Of a stretch of 64,000 nucleotides of DNA, positions 42,501 through 51,488 are shown one piece after another. The DNA comes from CAZUDI01 sp964618975 (GTDB lineage Bacteria; Desulfobacterota; Desulfomonilia; UBA1062): NCBI GenBank assembly GCA_964618975.1, contig CAZUDI010000007.1:13808-77807 (forward strand). The letters run 5' to 3'. The notes under the pieces are model-generated. The model saw only the letters and a program-made list of their open reading frames with translations. It did no database searches and had not been told where the DNA came from. Each line of letters begins with the position of its first letter. The first letter of the stretch is position 1. The translations under genes were made by a program, and so were the position numbers.

Positions 42501-43655
42501 TCAGGATTTCGAGCTGACGAGAAACATGCGCCTGAGCATCTCCTGCTTGAATTCCGCATTGGTCAGAAACCGCTGCACCATGGTGTTGACCTCGCCAGGG
42601 TCCCGGAAGGCCTCTTCCATGACCTTCATATTCTGGAATTTCACGCCCAAGGCGGCCTGCCAGCGTCGGGCGAAACCCGCTAACATCCGAGCGGAGCAAT
42701 CGTTGCTGTCGATGGCCTCGATGGCCATCTCGGCCGCCATATGGGCGGTCTCCATGGCCGTGCCGACCCCCTCGCCGGTCAGCGGGAGCACGAAACTGCC
42801 GGCATCGCCGATGAGCATGCAGCCGTCCGTATAGTTCTGCCGCGCCTGTGTCCCGGAGGGCAGCCGCGATCCGCACCATTCACTGATCTGCCGTGCATTT
42901 TTCAGACGTGCGCCATAGGGGCTGGTCCGAGCGAACTGGGTAAAATATTTTGTCAGGTCGGTCCCCAGGGATATCCCGCCCCTCAGTCCCAAACCTACGC
43001 TGGCGACGCCCTCGCGTTTGCCAGAAGGGAAGATCCAGACATAGCAGGGCAGGACGTTCCGGTCGAAGTGGATCTCGTTGTAGCCTTCCATGGGCACGTC
43101 CTCAAAGTAGCACGACACGGCCATACCGACATGTTCGGGCTCGTCCGGGAACATGTCAATGGCCCGCGCCACCATCGAATTCGCCCCGTCCGCCCCGATC
43201 ACAAGGCGGGAACGAAACTCCACATTCTCGTCACGGCAGCGGGCCTTTACACCACATACACAGGCGCCTTCACGGATCACATCGTAAACCCAGCAGTGCT
43301 CCAGCAGCCGTGCCCCCCACCGGAGGGCGGCATTCTTCATGATGTTGTCGAATATCCGTCGCGGGGTGGTGAAGCGTTCGCCCGGGGCGTCCAGATAGCA
43401 TCTGGTATAGTCCGGGGCGGTCAGCAGCAGGCCCTTGTTGGGATAGCCGGCCTTCCTGACCTCCTCCAGCGCCCCCAGCTCGGTAACATGGGCCATGGCA
43501 ACCTCGGACTGCGAACCGGCACCGGGTTTGTCGCGAGGAAAGGCCTCCTTATCCAGAAGCAGCACCTCGACCCCCGCGCGGCTGAGGTAAGCGGCGCAGG
43601 TCGAACCCGCCGGCCCGGCGCCCACAATGATGACATCGAACGATTCACTCGCCAC
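42501..43655 (-). CDS. FAD-dependent geranylgeranyl-reductase-family oxidoreductase
   Basis: Flavoprotein (384 aa) of the GGR / FixC-like group that reduces isoprenoid double bonds or acts as a monooxygenase-like reductase. Dinucleotide motif SFDVIIVGAGPAGSTCA at the N-terminus with LLLDKEAFPRDKPGAG after it; second FAD motif LVIGADGANSMVARAI; C-terminal FAD contact CMLIGDAGSFVLPLTGEGVGTAM. The GTG start has GGGAG 8 bases upstream and the protein then begins directly at the first strand; a frame open 20 codons upstream is less likely. It stands alone. Membrane-lipid isoprenoid or menaquinone saturation is possible but not shown. Confidence 0.88.
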   Translation of the reverse strand: MASESFDVIIVGAGPAGSTCAAYLSRAGVEVLLLDKEAFPRDKPGAGSQSEVAMAHVTELGALEEVRKAGYPNKGLLLTAPDYTRCYLDAPGERFTTPRRIFDNIMKNAALRWGARLLEHCWVYDVIREGACVCGVKARCRDENVEFRSRLVIGADGANSMVARAIDMFPDEPEHVGMAVSCYFEDVPMEGYNEIHFDRNVLPCYVWIFPSGKREGVASVGLGLRGGISLGTDLTKYFTQFARTSPYGARLKNARQISEWCGSRLPSGTQARQNYTDGCMLIGDAGSFVLPLTGEGVGTAMETAHMAAEMAIEAIDSNDCSARMLAGFARRWQAALGVKFQNMKVMEEAFRDPGEVNTMVQRFLTNAEFKQEMLRRMFLVSSKS

Positions 43656-43885
43656 GGTAAGATCTCCCGGGACAGGGCCGCCCGGACCGCTGTCTGCCTG
43701 GGAGACAGGCCTCACCGGTCCTAGTCACTGACTGTCTTCGCATAACCTGCATGACTTCCCTGCCGAATGTTGCACAAATAACCGCCAGAGGTCAATCCGA
43801 CAGTGGCGCTGCGGCCCCCAACCCTTCTCGGCCTGCGATATGAAGGCTTCTGATCAGCGGCACGCATCGAGAAGGGCTTCACCGC

Positions 43886-45289
43886 TCACTCCTCGTCGCG
43901 ATAACGCGCGATCTTGGCCAGGAGGGCCTGTCGGGATATCCCCAGCATCCTGGCCGCATGGGTCCGGTTGCCTCCGGTCATGTCGAGGGCCTCGCCGACA
44001 ACCATGCGCGAAAAACGCTCCATGAGCCGCTGGTACAGGCCCTCGCCCTGCCGTGCTTCCAGGCAGCCCCGTATCCAGAGGGCCGCCATGTCCGTGGGCA
44101 CAACCTCAGCGACAATACCGTCCCGCCCCCTGATCGCCTGCTTAATGGCATGCGCGGAAATGCGCCGCCCCTGGCTGAAAATCAGTGCCTTCTGCAGGAT
44201 ATTGGAGAGTTCGCGCACATTCCCGGGCCAGTGGTAGTCATGCAGTACGGCCCAGGCATCCTCGCACAATCCGGAATTGACGACCGCCATCTCCCGCGCA
44301 TGACGCCTGAGAAAGAAATCCGTCAGCAGTTCGATATCATCCAGGCGTTCCCGCAAGGGGGGCACCCATATGCTCACGACCTTGAGCCGGTAGTAAAGAT
44401 CTTCCCGGAACTGCTTCTCCGCCAGGGCCTGCTCCAGGTTGCGGTTGGTGGCCGCCACAATACGCACATCGGCGCCGATGGATTCGTTGCCACCCAGACG
44501 CTGGAAGCGCTTTTCCTGGATCAGCCGCAGGATCTTGGCCTGGATGGAGAGTGGCATGTCTCCGATTTCATCGAGAAACACCGTGCCACCACGGGCCGAT
44601 TCCACCTTGCCGGCATGGCGTCCGACCGCACCGGTGAAGGCCCCCTTCTCGTATCCGAAAAGCTCGCTCTCCAGCAGGCTCTCCGGGATGGAGACGCAAT
44701 CGATCACCTGGAAGGGCCCGTCGGCCCGCGGGCCGTAATGATGGATGGCGCGCGCCACGAGGTCCTTGCCCGTTCCGGATTCGCCGCGGATCAGGACGTT
44801 CACGCTGTTGGAGGCTACCCGGCCGATGGACTTATAGACCTCCAGCATGGCCGGGCTCTGGCCGATGATGGCGTCCGAGGACGGCATGTCGAGACCCGGG
44901 GTAGCCTCGCAACGGGGCCCAAGGAAGGCCCGGGCCTCCAGGGCCTGATCGATCAGATTTATGATCTCGATAATCCTGAAAGGCTTGAGCACATATTCGA
45001 GGGCCCCTAGTTTCATAGCCTGGATGGCGGTCTCGGTGGATGCCAAGGTCGACAGGATGATGGCCGGGAGGGCGGGGGCAAGATCCCGGATACGCGCATA
45101 GACATCGAGACCGCTCATATCCGGCAGGCCGGCCTCCAGCAGGACCAGGTCCGGCAAAGCAGACCGAAGCTGCCTCAGGCCCTCCTCTCCGCTGGAGGCC
45201 TCGCGGACGTCATGTCCCTTGACGGACAAGGCCTGCGCCAGATTCTGGCGCAAGGTGCAATCATCGTCAATGATCAGAACCATACTCAC
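43886..45289 (-). CDS. NtrC-type sigma-54 activator with Glu in place of the phosphoacceptor Asp
   Basis: A 467-residue enhancer-binding protein: receiver (1-120), AAA+ domain (about 140-375) and Fis-type helix-turn-helix at the C-terminus (GNRTHAARMLGISRQALLAK). Walker A is GESGTGKD and the sigma-54 contact loop is GAFTGA, both canonical. In the receiver the acidic pair (DDD 8-10) and the Lys in VLKPF are kept, but the phosphorylation site reads LVLLE-AGLP: Glu52 replaces Asp. This may mimic constant phosphorylation. The start is a GTG; an ATG two codons later is possible. A sigma-54 promoter lies at 47861-47878 in the same neighbourhood. No kinase gene is adjacent. Confidence 0.93.
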   Translation of the reverse strand: MSMVLIIDDDCTLRQNLAQALSVKGHDVREASSGEEGLRQLRSALPDLVLLEAGLPDMSGLDVYARIRDLAPALPAIILSTLASTETAIQAMKLGALEYVLKPFRIIEIINLIDQALEARAFLGPRCEATPGLDMPSSDAIIGQSPAMLEVYKSIGRVASNSVNVLIRGESGTGKDLVARAIHHYGPRADGPFQVIDCVSIPESLLESELFGYEKGAFTGAVGRHAGKVESARGGTVFLDEIGDMPLSIQAKILRLIQEKRFQRLGGNESIGADVRIVAATNRNLEQALAEKQFREDLYYRLKVVSIWVPPLRERLDDIELLTDFFLRRHAREMAVVNSGLCEDAWAVLHDYHWPGNVRELSNILQKALIFSQGRRISAHAIKQAIRGRDGIVAEVVPTDMAALWIRGCLEARQGEGLYQRLMERFSRMVVGEALDMTGGNRTHAARMLGISRQALLAKIARYRDEE

Positions 45290-45762
45290 GTGGCCAACCC
45301 CTCATGCTGTGTCAGGCAAGGATACCGATCACCTGCATTCCGATGGCGAGAGTCCGTCCCTGCTGAGGGACTACCACAGCCGGGGCAAATCTTCAATCAT
45401 GGCATCACCGCGGGGAACACGCCCCGCGGCGGACCCGTGCCCCCCTTGTCCGTCTGTTTTTTTCAGTGACAGCAATGAGGTGCTTATGGTAAAATATTCT
45501 TTTGGTTTGGGAATAAATGCAGGCCACAAGGGCATGCCCCCATACCGACAATATGTACTGAAATGCAGTAAGGAGAAACCAACCCCAGGGAATCGGCACC
45601 GAAAAATGCGCTTGACAGGTTTTCTTCGTCAATATATATTAACATTATTTATTATAGTTAACGTTGTTATTGTTTTCGATGTCATTTAATCCCAGCTATG
45701 CCGCCGGCCTGTTCACGGATCAGCGCCGGCGTTGAAGTGAATATGCAAGGGGAGGATACGGT
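45290..45762. other. Divergent regulatory region upstream of FadL-like gene
   Basis: About 470 bases. It holds a perfect hairpin CCGCGGGG-AACACG-CCCCGCGG (45408-45429), a T-rich run at about 45459, and an AT-rich segment with the promoter at 45612-45640. No supported gene. Confidence 0.5.
45612..45640 (+). promoter_or_regulatory. Strong sigma-70-type promoter of the FadL-like gene
   Basis: TTGACA, a 17-base spacer and TATATT, near-perfect housekeeping promoter, about 120 bases upstream of the start codon. Confidence 0.75.
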
Positions 45763-47037
45763 ATGATGAAGATCTTGCGTTCTTTGGGCATCATCGGGGT
45801 AGTGGGTCTGTGCTTCCTGGTCCAGCCGGTTCGCGCGGACATCTTCGACACCTATGAAAACGGGCCACGGGGAATGGCCATGGGCGGCGCGCTCTGCGCC
45901 GAGGTGGATGACACCGCATCCCTGTACTACAACCCGGCGGGTCTCAGCAAGCTCACGGGGCACACCCTGGGATTCGGCTACATGTACAACGGGGCCTCAA
46001 TCGACGTGAGCGGACCCATTATCGGCGCGCCCACCAACAGTGACCTGACCCTGGGAACCTATGTGCTGGACGTGGCCCTGGACCTGAACAAGATGGTCCG
46101 TCTGCCCCGCCAGTGCACCTTTGCCCTGGGGCTGACGCTGCGCGACGACATGACCTTCCTGAGCCTGGAGGACACCGAGGAGTATCGGTATGCCTTCGTG
46201 CAGTTCAACTCCTCCATCAAGCGCACCACCATCTACCTCGGGCTGGGCATCGATGCCATCCCGGAGCTCCTGCGTCTCGGCTTCGGGGCCCACTCCATCG
46301 TGGTGGGTGATGCCACCACCAACCTCACCCTGGGCGCCGAGGACCTCTCCACCACGCAGCACGTGATCCCGGCCAAGGCGGATGTCTGGATGGAGATGGA
46401 GCTGGCCAACAGCCCCATCGTAGGCCTCCAGCTCACACCCTTCAAGAACCTGAGCCTGGGGCTGTGCTACCGTGACGGCATCAAGGTGGAAATGGATCCC
46501 TTCTTCGCCAACCTGGACATCACCATCGGCTCCAGCGCCGCCTCAGTGGCCGCCTATACCGCCATCCTTTCATTCTGGAATCCCGAATCATACCAGGCGG
46601 GCCTCTCGTACCGCTTCGGGGATCTCCTCGTAGAGGCCGACTTGACGCTGGACAACTGGTCCGAGTTCAAACGCAGCACCCCCCGGGAACTGCGGCGGGT
46701 CAGCCCCTCGTTTAACGATGTCATCTCCTATCACCTCGGCCTTGAGTACCCCGTCAAGGGCTTCGATCTCAGAGCCGGCTACCAGTATGCACCGACCCCG
46801 GTACCCGATCAGCTTGGCAATTCCAACTACCTCGGCACGGACCGCCACATCGTCTCTCTGGGATGCGGCACCGAATTCAAGGACCCGCTCAATCTCCTGC
46901 TGCACCCCGTGCGGGTGGGCCTGGCCCTGCAGGAGCAGTTCCTTAAAAAACGCACCTACACCAAGATCGACTCCCTGCCGTATTCCCTCAGCGGGAGCGT
47001 CTTCAGCGCCACCCTGGCGCTGCAGTTCAAACTGTAG
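45763..47037 (+). CDS. FadL/OmpP1/TodX family outer membrane transport protein
   Basis: Outer membrane beta-barrel (424 aa) that lets hydrophobic compounds through. Signal peptide at residues 1-25 (LGIIGVVGLCFLVQPVRA). The family signature follows at once: GPRGMAMGGALCAEVDDTASLYYNPAGLSKL split over residues 33-64. The remainder is beta-rich and ends in the aromatic-type FKL barrel end. GGGGAGG lies 7 bases before two adjacent ATGs. It has its own promoter and is followed by a hairpin, so it is probably monocistronic. The cargo is unknown; the neighbouring large lipoprotein may be a partner. Confidence 0.9.
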   Translation: MMKILRSLGIIGVVGLCFLVQPVRADIFDTYENGPRGMAMGGALCAEVDDTASLYYNPAGLSKLTGHTLGFGYMYNGASIDVSGPIIGAPTNSDLTLGTYVLDVALDLNKMVRLPRQCTFALGLTLRDDMTFLSLEDTEEYRYAFVQFNSSIKRTTIYLGLGIDAIPELLRLGFGAHSIVVGDATTNLTLGAEDLSTTQHVIPAKADVWMEMELANSPIVGLQLTPFKNLSLGLCYRDGIKVEMDPFFANLDITIGSSAASVAAYTAILSFWNPESYQAGLSYRFGDLLVEADLTLDNWSEFKRSTPRELRRVSPSFNDVISYHLGLEYPVKGFDLRAGYQYAPTPVPDQLGNSNYLGTDRHIVSLGCGTEFKDPLNLLLHPVRVGLALQEQFLKKRTYTKIDSLPYSLSGSVFSATLALQFKL

Positions 47038-47063
47038 TGGGCAAGGGGTGAAAAAATATCGGT

Positions 47064-47089
47064 CGGGAGGGAATGATTTTTCCCTCCCG
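47064..47089. terminator. Terminator-like hairpin after the FadL-like gene
   Basis: Perfect 10-bp stem CGGGAGGGAA / TTCCCTCCCG with a 6-base loop, 26 bases after the stop codon. No T-run follows on the plus strand. Confidence 0.6.
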
Positions 47090-47154
47090 GGGGATGACGG
47101 GCATGATCCGTTGCAGACAGACAGCCTGGGGCTTGATGAGATGAGGCACACACG

Positions 47155-47826
47155 ATGCCTGTTTCTTTGAGAAAAAACAAATACGTACACAGATCTCGCA
47201 TCTCGGAGGCAAAATTCCGCGAGCTCGTGCGCTATTTCGCCCTCGATCTGGAGGCCCAGAAGATCTCCGTCCTGTCCCGGCTGAACCGCAACACCGTCAA
47301 CCGCTATCTGCTTCTCATCCGCGAACGCATCGCCGACTACTGCAACGCCACCTCCGCCTTCAGCCTGGCCATCCCCGTCCGGGAAGGGTCGGACGCCCCC
47401 CTCCCAAAGGGCACCGGCGGGGAGGGCTTTCCCCTCTTCGGGGTCATTCAGCTCGGCGAGCGTATCTACACCGAATCTGTCCCGGAGGGTATCAAAAAGG
47501 GGGCCCAAGATCTCATTCGCGGCCGGATCGAGGCCCGGGATGTGATCAATGCGAACGGATGGAGGGGATATCACGGCCTGTTGGATCTCTCCCGCAACCG
47601 CCATTATCACATCCTCAAGTCCCCCAACGGGGGTGAGGACGTCACCCGACCGCACGCCATCGATGCCTTCTGGTCGTTCTCCAAGATGAGGCTCATGAAA
47701 TTTCACGGTGTACCGGAATCCACCCTGCACCTGCACCTCAAGGAGTGCGAATTCCGGTTCAACCACCGCCGGGACGACATCTATGCCCTGGTGTTGAAGA
47801 TTATCCGCGAGCGCCCCCTCAGCTAG
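47155..47826 (+). CDS. IS1595 (ISXO2)-type transposase homologue lacking the catalytic DDE residues
   Basis: An unbroken 223-residue frame clearly related to IS1595 transposases: KNKYVHRSRISEAKFRELVR, LNRNTVNRYLLLIRERIA and the C-terminal LHLHLKECEFRFNHRRDD. Where active members read VDESYFG this has VREGSDA (R76 for the first Asp) and the following KGKRGRG-type stretch is shortened. HSDGWRGY is NANGWRGY (N134 for the second Asp), and GIESFW is AIDAFW (D170 for the Glu). All three catalytic positions are changed, yet no stop or frameshift occurs. No terminal inverted repeats were recognised around it. It is either a fresh relic or a domesticated DNA-binding protein; it sits directly ahead of a sigma-54 promoter. 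Confidence 0.85.
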   Translation: MPVSLRKNKYVHRSRISEAKFRELVRYFALDLEAQKISVLSRLNRNTVNRYLLLIRERIADYCNATSAFSLAIPVREGSDAPLPKGTGGEGFPLFGVIQLGERIYTESVPEGIKKGAQDLIRGRIEARDVINANGWRGYHGLLDLSRNRHYHILKSPNGGEDVTRPHAIDAFWSFSKMRLMKFHGVPESTLHLHLKECEFRFNHRRDDIYALVLKIIRERPLS

Positions 47827-47860
47827 TCAAGGCCCACTCGTGGATAACGTTTCAAATTGA

Positions 47861-47878
47861 TTGGCACGTTTGGTGCTT
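47861..47878 (+). promoter_or_regulatory. Sigma-54 promoter of the large lipoprotein gene
   Basis: TTGGCACG-TTTG-GTGCTT: the -24 GG (47863-47864) and -12 GC (47875-47876) are separated by exactly ten bases, and TTGGCACG is a full match to consensus. Transcription should start near 47888, about 80 bases before the start codon. Confidence 0.8.
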
Positions 47879-47907
47879 GGATTCACAGATATTTGCAGTG
47901 TGCTGCG

Positions 47908-47930
47908 GGCGCCCCCCGACGGGGAGCGCC
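47908..47930 (+). promoter_or_regulatory. 5' UTR hairpin of the lipoprotein gene
   Basis: GGCGC-C-CCCC-GAC-GGGG-A-GCGCC: a stable hairpin with one mismatch, inside the predicted leader between the sigma-54 start and the ribosome site. Confidence 0.5.
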
Positions 47931-47968
47931 TCTATATAAAGATTATTCAGCAACAAAGGAGGAACTCT

Positions 47969-50900
47969 ATGAAGGTCTCAACGCGCAAGGATCGTCTCCT
48001 CATGGTTCCCTTCATCTGCCTGCTCATAAGCCTGATAGCAACGGGTTGTTCTCAGACCGAGGGGACGAGCTCCTCGGCCGAACGCTCGCTTGTGGCATCC
48101 ATCGGCGATGAGGGCGCCCCGGACGACATCTTCGATATCCTGGAGGACTACCCGGGCCTGGAGGCCTTCTTCACCTACGGCGACCTGTCCCGGGCGACCT
48201 TCGAGGATAAGATGTACCGCAAAGTGCTCGGCAACACGACCTATGCCGACTCCATCGTGGCCATGCTCGACGGCCTGCCACCGCTGTTCGAGGCGCGCGT
48301 CGTCCCCGAGGGCATCTTCTCGGAGGATGTCTTCGGCGAGATGAACAACAAGGGCCCCGTCCCGGACCTGCTCTCGGCCACCGCCGGTCTCGTCAGCCAT
48401 GTCATCAATCTGCCCCTGGAGAACAAGCAGCCGCTCTACGATTATCTCGACCGCCTCGACATCAAGGAGAATTCGTCCGCCGAGGCACTCGAGACCATGA
48501 ACTACATCCGCGAGATCCTCTATCGCGCCATCTGCTTCCAGGCCACGCTTCCAGGCCAGACCGTCAACAACTCCATGGACATCCTGGCCGCCGACCTGGC
48601 GGAGAAGCAGTCCTCCCAGGACGGCAAGCTCGACTTCCTCGACCTGGACGACAAGATCGCCGAGTTCGCCCTGGAGGCCCCCGAAGGGCTGGAGGGCATT
48701 CTCCAGGGCTCGAAGAAGCTCTTCTATGACGACGAGGTCAAGATTACTCTGGCCGACCTGCTCTACGGCCTCGGCACCACGCTCGCGGACGAGAACCTCT
48801 TCCCCGTGACCAGGGAGGTGCTCGAAGGGATCTATGCCCAGTATGACACCGATACGCTGGGCGAACTTCTCGACCGCCTGTGGACCAGGGGTCCCATCAT
48901 CGGCGAACGCCTGACCAAGGTGGGCATCCCCGGCTACGGCCAGGACGGCAAGCAGGATCATGGCCTGCGTCAGCTGCTGATGCACCCCCAGATCGCAGAA
49001 AGGTTCGTCGAATACATTACCCTTTTCGATGAACACGGCTACCCCACCGACGCCGAGCGTGTCGCCGAGCGGGTGCGCGACATGATCGCCTGCGACCCGC
49101 ATCTCCAGCCCCGCGACGGCTCCGGCGTCTTCACCAGTGACAGCGGCTTTTACCAACCCACCCCCGAGATCGACTTCAGGGACTATTCCTACCTGAGGGG
49201 GCTGATCAAGTTCGGATCCCGCTTCCACACCGGGCTTTCCCTGACCTCGCCCATGCTGTGGGAAAACGATGACGCCGAAAGCACCCTCAACCTTTTGCGC
49301 ACACTCATCCCCACCGTGGACCGCATCGCCATCCCCAACCTGCTGTGGTCGCCCGTGTTCGAAAAGAACCCCGAGCGCTTCATCGGCGACGGGCACCCCG
49401 TCACCGAAAAACGCGGCTATGGGGTCATGATGCACTACGACGAGAACCTCGGGGGCGAGGCCTATGCAGGCTTCGACGGCCAGGTCTGGGTGGCACCCGG
49501 GACGGCGGGCGTGGCCAGCGGGGCCGAATCGGCCTTCCTCTCCATCGTGGACACCATCGAGAACGGCCCCTATGACAACATCTGGGACAACGCCAATTAC
49601 ATGCTCTTCGAACGCGATATCTTCCTGGTCATGGACCTGGCGCAGGTCGCCAAACGCATCGCCCTGGTGGGTGATTTCCTGAGCTCCCCCCTCGGCAGTC
49701 TCCTGGGGGATCTCTTCGGCGCCATCTCCGGCAGTTCCGCTGACAGCATCCCGCTGGTGCTGCTCAAGGTGGACGGCATCAACGGGCTGATCCACACCGA
49801 GCTCCTCGACGTCATCGACGGCCTCGATGAAAGCCTGGAGCGTGGCCTCGAGCACGCCGAGGTCCCCACGGGCATCAAGAACCTGATCCTGAATCTCTTC
49901 TCGCTGCCGGCGGTCAAGAACCTGGTGGGCGAGCTTTTGATCAGTGGCATGGGCAAACCCGAGACCGACGCAGCGGGCAACACCCGCTACTACATGTATC
50001 CCCAGGACCTGCGCGATACCTGGCCCATCATCCTGTCGTCCGTGGGGTACTTCGATCCAGAGCGTTTCGACCCGGCCGCCTTCCTGGACCGCCAGAACCC
50101 GGAGGTCTACCGTTGGAACTACGACACCTGGCGGAATGGCTACCGCTACGCCGGCCACGAGGACAAGGCCAGCCCCATGCTGCCGCTGATCGCGGCGTTG
50201 AGCCTGGCCTCCAAGCACCTGTACGATGAGGCGGTGGAAGGCACCTCCCTGTCCCTGGATGACATGGAAAAACGCCAGGATACAGCCCGCGCTCAATTGG
50301 GCGTTACCTTCCCCCTGTCCTACGTGGTCAACCTCCTGGCCAATCTGGTGGAGATGCCTATCGAGACCCACAGCTACATCGAGGGCGGCGTCGGGGTGCG
50401 GATGCCCCTGGCCGAGACCATCGAGCCGCTCATGGCCGAATGCGAGCTGGCCGAGTTCCTGGAGGCCTTCCTGAACTTCTCCTCGATCCTGGGCAGCGAG
50501 CGCATGCAGACCGCCCGCCATGAGATCATCGGCGGCATCGCCCCGCTGATCGGCACCATCGATCCCGAGAGCACCTCACCCTACACCCTGGCCTACGAGA
50601 TGCTCTCCCTGCCCCGCAAGGCGCTGGCCGATCCCCGCTACTGGGATGCCCTCGAGGTCAACCTGGACACCGGTGCGGCACTCTTGAGCGACGGATCGCC
50701 CTATCAGGTCACCGACACCCTGGTGAGCCTGCTCGATCACCTCACCGACGTGGACATCGACGACGAAGAGTGGGCGCTGGTCTGCGAGGGGCTGGTGCAG
50801 GTCCTGGGTGAAAGCGCCGAGGACAGATTCCTGGCCCGGGTGCTGATCGATACCTCGGACGTGCTCACGCACCTGAACACCACCCACTGCTGGGCCGACT

Positions 50901-51112
50901 CACTCGATCTCATGCAGGCCCTGCTTGAACCGGACGGTGCGGTCAGCTATCTGCTGCTGGGCATGGAGCGCGATCCTTCCTTTACCTGGGACGCCATCCT
51001 CTCGGACACGCACCGTTTCCTCATGTCCGACACGATGCAGGCGTATGAAGAGGGCTCCCTTTGGAGGGATGTCTATCACCTCGTGAAATTCATGGCGGAG
51101 GCCTTGCAGTGA
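47969..51112 (+). CDS. Very large lipoprotein of unknown function
   Basis: A 1047-residue exported protein. Basic n-region, hydrophobic core (LLMVPFICLLISLIATGC) and a lipidation cysteine near residue 27, with +2 Ser favouring the outer membrane. The mature part is acidic, mostly helical and without a domain I recognise; it has several short repeated-looking Leu/Asp segments (DLLYGLG, ELLDRLW, LLDVIDGLDE). AAAGGAGGA precedes the ATG. It has a sigma-54 promoter and a 15-bp terminator hairpin of its own, so expression is probably controlled by an NtrC-type activator such as the one at 43886-45289. The FadL-like porin two genes upstream may serve the same uptake or export job. Confidence 0.85.
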   Translation: MKVSTRKDRLLMVPFICLLISLIATGCSQTEGTSSSAERSLVASIGDEGAPDDIFDILEDYPGLEAFFTYGDLSRATFEDKMYRKVLGNTTYADSIVAMLDGLPPLFEARVVPEGIFSEDVFGEMNNKGPVPDLLSATAGLVSHVINLPLENKQPLYDYLDRLDIKENSSAEALETMNYIREILYRAICFQATLPGQTVNNSMDILAADLAEKQSSQDGKLDFLDLDDKIAEFALEAPEGLEGILQGSKKLFYDDEVKITLADLLYGLGTTLADENLFPVTREVLEGIYAQYDTDTLGELLDRLWTRGPIIGERLTKVGIPGYGQDGKQDHGLRQLLMHPQIAERFVEYITLFDEHGYPTDAERVAERVRDMIACDPHLQPRDGSGVFTSDSGFYQPTPEIDFRDYSYLRGLIKFGSRFHTGLSLTSPMLWENDDAESTLNLLRTLIPTVDRIAIPNLLWSPVFEKNPERFIGDGHPVTEKRGYGVMMHYDENLGGEAYAGFDGQVWVAPGTAGVASGAESAFLSIVDTIENGPYDNIWDNANYMLFERDIFLVMDLAQVAKRIALVGDFLSSPLGSLLGDLFGAISGSSADSIPLVLLKVDGINGLIHTELLDVIDGLDESLERGLEHAEVPTGIKNLILNLFSLPAVKNLVGELLISGMGKPETDAAGNTRYYMYPQDLRDTWPIILSSVGYFDPERFDPAAFLDRQNPEVYRWNYDTWRNGYRYAGHEDKASPMLPLIAALSLASKHLYDEAVEGTSLSLDDMEKRQDTARAQLGVTFPLSYVVNLLANLVEMPIETHSYIEGGVGVRMPLAETIEPLMAECELAEFLEAFLNFSSILGSERMQTARHEIIGGIAPLIGTIDPESTSPYTLAYEMLSLPRKALADPRYWDALEVNLDTGAALLSDGSPYQVTDTLVSLLDHLTDVDIDDEEWALVCEGLVQVLGESAEDRFLARVLIDTSDVLTHLNTTHCWADSLDLMQALLEPDGAVSYLLLGMERDPSFTWDAILSDTHRFLMSDTMQAYEEGSLWRDVYHLVKFMAEALQ

Positions 51113-51114
51113 TG

Positions 51115-51150
51115 TGTTGCGGGGGGCGGTCGTGGCCGCCCCCCGCAACA
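51115..51150 (+). terminator. Terminator of the large lipoprotein gene
   Basis: Perfect 15-bp stem TGTTGCGGGGGGCGG / CCGCCCCCCGCAACA with a 6-base loop, overlapping the end of the stop codon context; very stable, but no T-run. Confidence 0.7.
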
Positions 51151-51199
51151 CCCTGTCATCATTGGTCAACCCGAGCCTGAGTCCAAGACCACCCGGGCC

Positions 51200-51275
51200 T
51201 TAATGGCCTGTGGTCCGAATTCCCCGTCGCTTGCGGCGGCATAGAGGGTCCAGGGTCTGCCCTGGGGTTCATGAT
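51200..51275 (-). repeat. Dispersed intergenic repeat, copy H (inverted)
   Basis: The only clear copy in the opposite orientation: on the minus strand ATCATGAACCCCAGGGCAGA, CCCTGGACCCT, GCCGCCGCAAGCGACGGGGA, ATTCGGACCACAGGCCATTAA. Its end resembles copies D and J. Confidence 0.7.
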
Positions 51276-51488
51276 GTGCACCCTGACCGAGAGGCTGCGA
51301 CCCCTTTCACCGCAAGCCGCCGCAATCTCCTACCCACAACGATTCAACACTTCATTCTTATTCACGAATCAACTTTCCGTTTGCCATCGAACCCGTCTTG
51401 ACGTATAGGCACAAGCAAACATCCAAGGACGCAAAAACCGCTGACACCACCTAGAGGTTATCAGTGAGAAACGAAGGGGACCGACAAC

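Noticed and set aside
45593..45608. Possible sigma-54 promoter GGCACCGAAAAATGC before the FadL-like gene
   Set aside because: The GG-GC spacing is eleven bases; sigma-54 requires ten. A much better sigma-70 promoter begins at 45612.
47830..47970. Search for terminal inverted repeats and target duplications around the IS1595-like gene
   Set aside because: No matching inverted ends were recognised at either side (about 47040-47155 and 47827-47900), so I do not annotate a complete insertion sequence.
47978..50521. Very long open frame (about 850 codons) on the strand opposite the large lipoprotein gene
   Set aside because: GC-rich genes leave long open frames on the other strand. It has no ribosome site or family motif, while the plus-strand frame has signal peptide, ribosome site, promoter and terminator.
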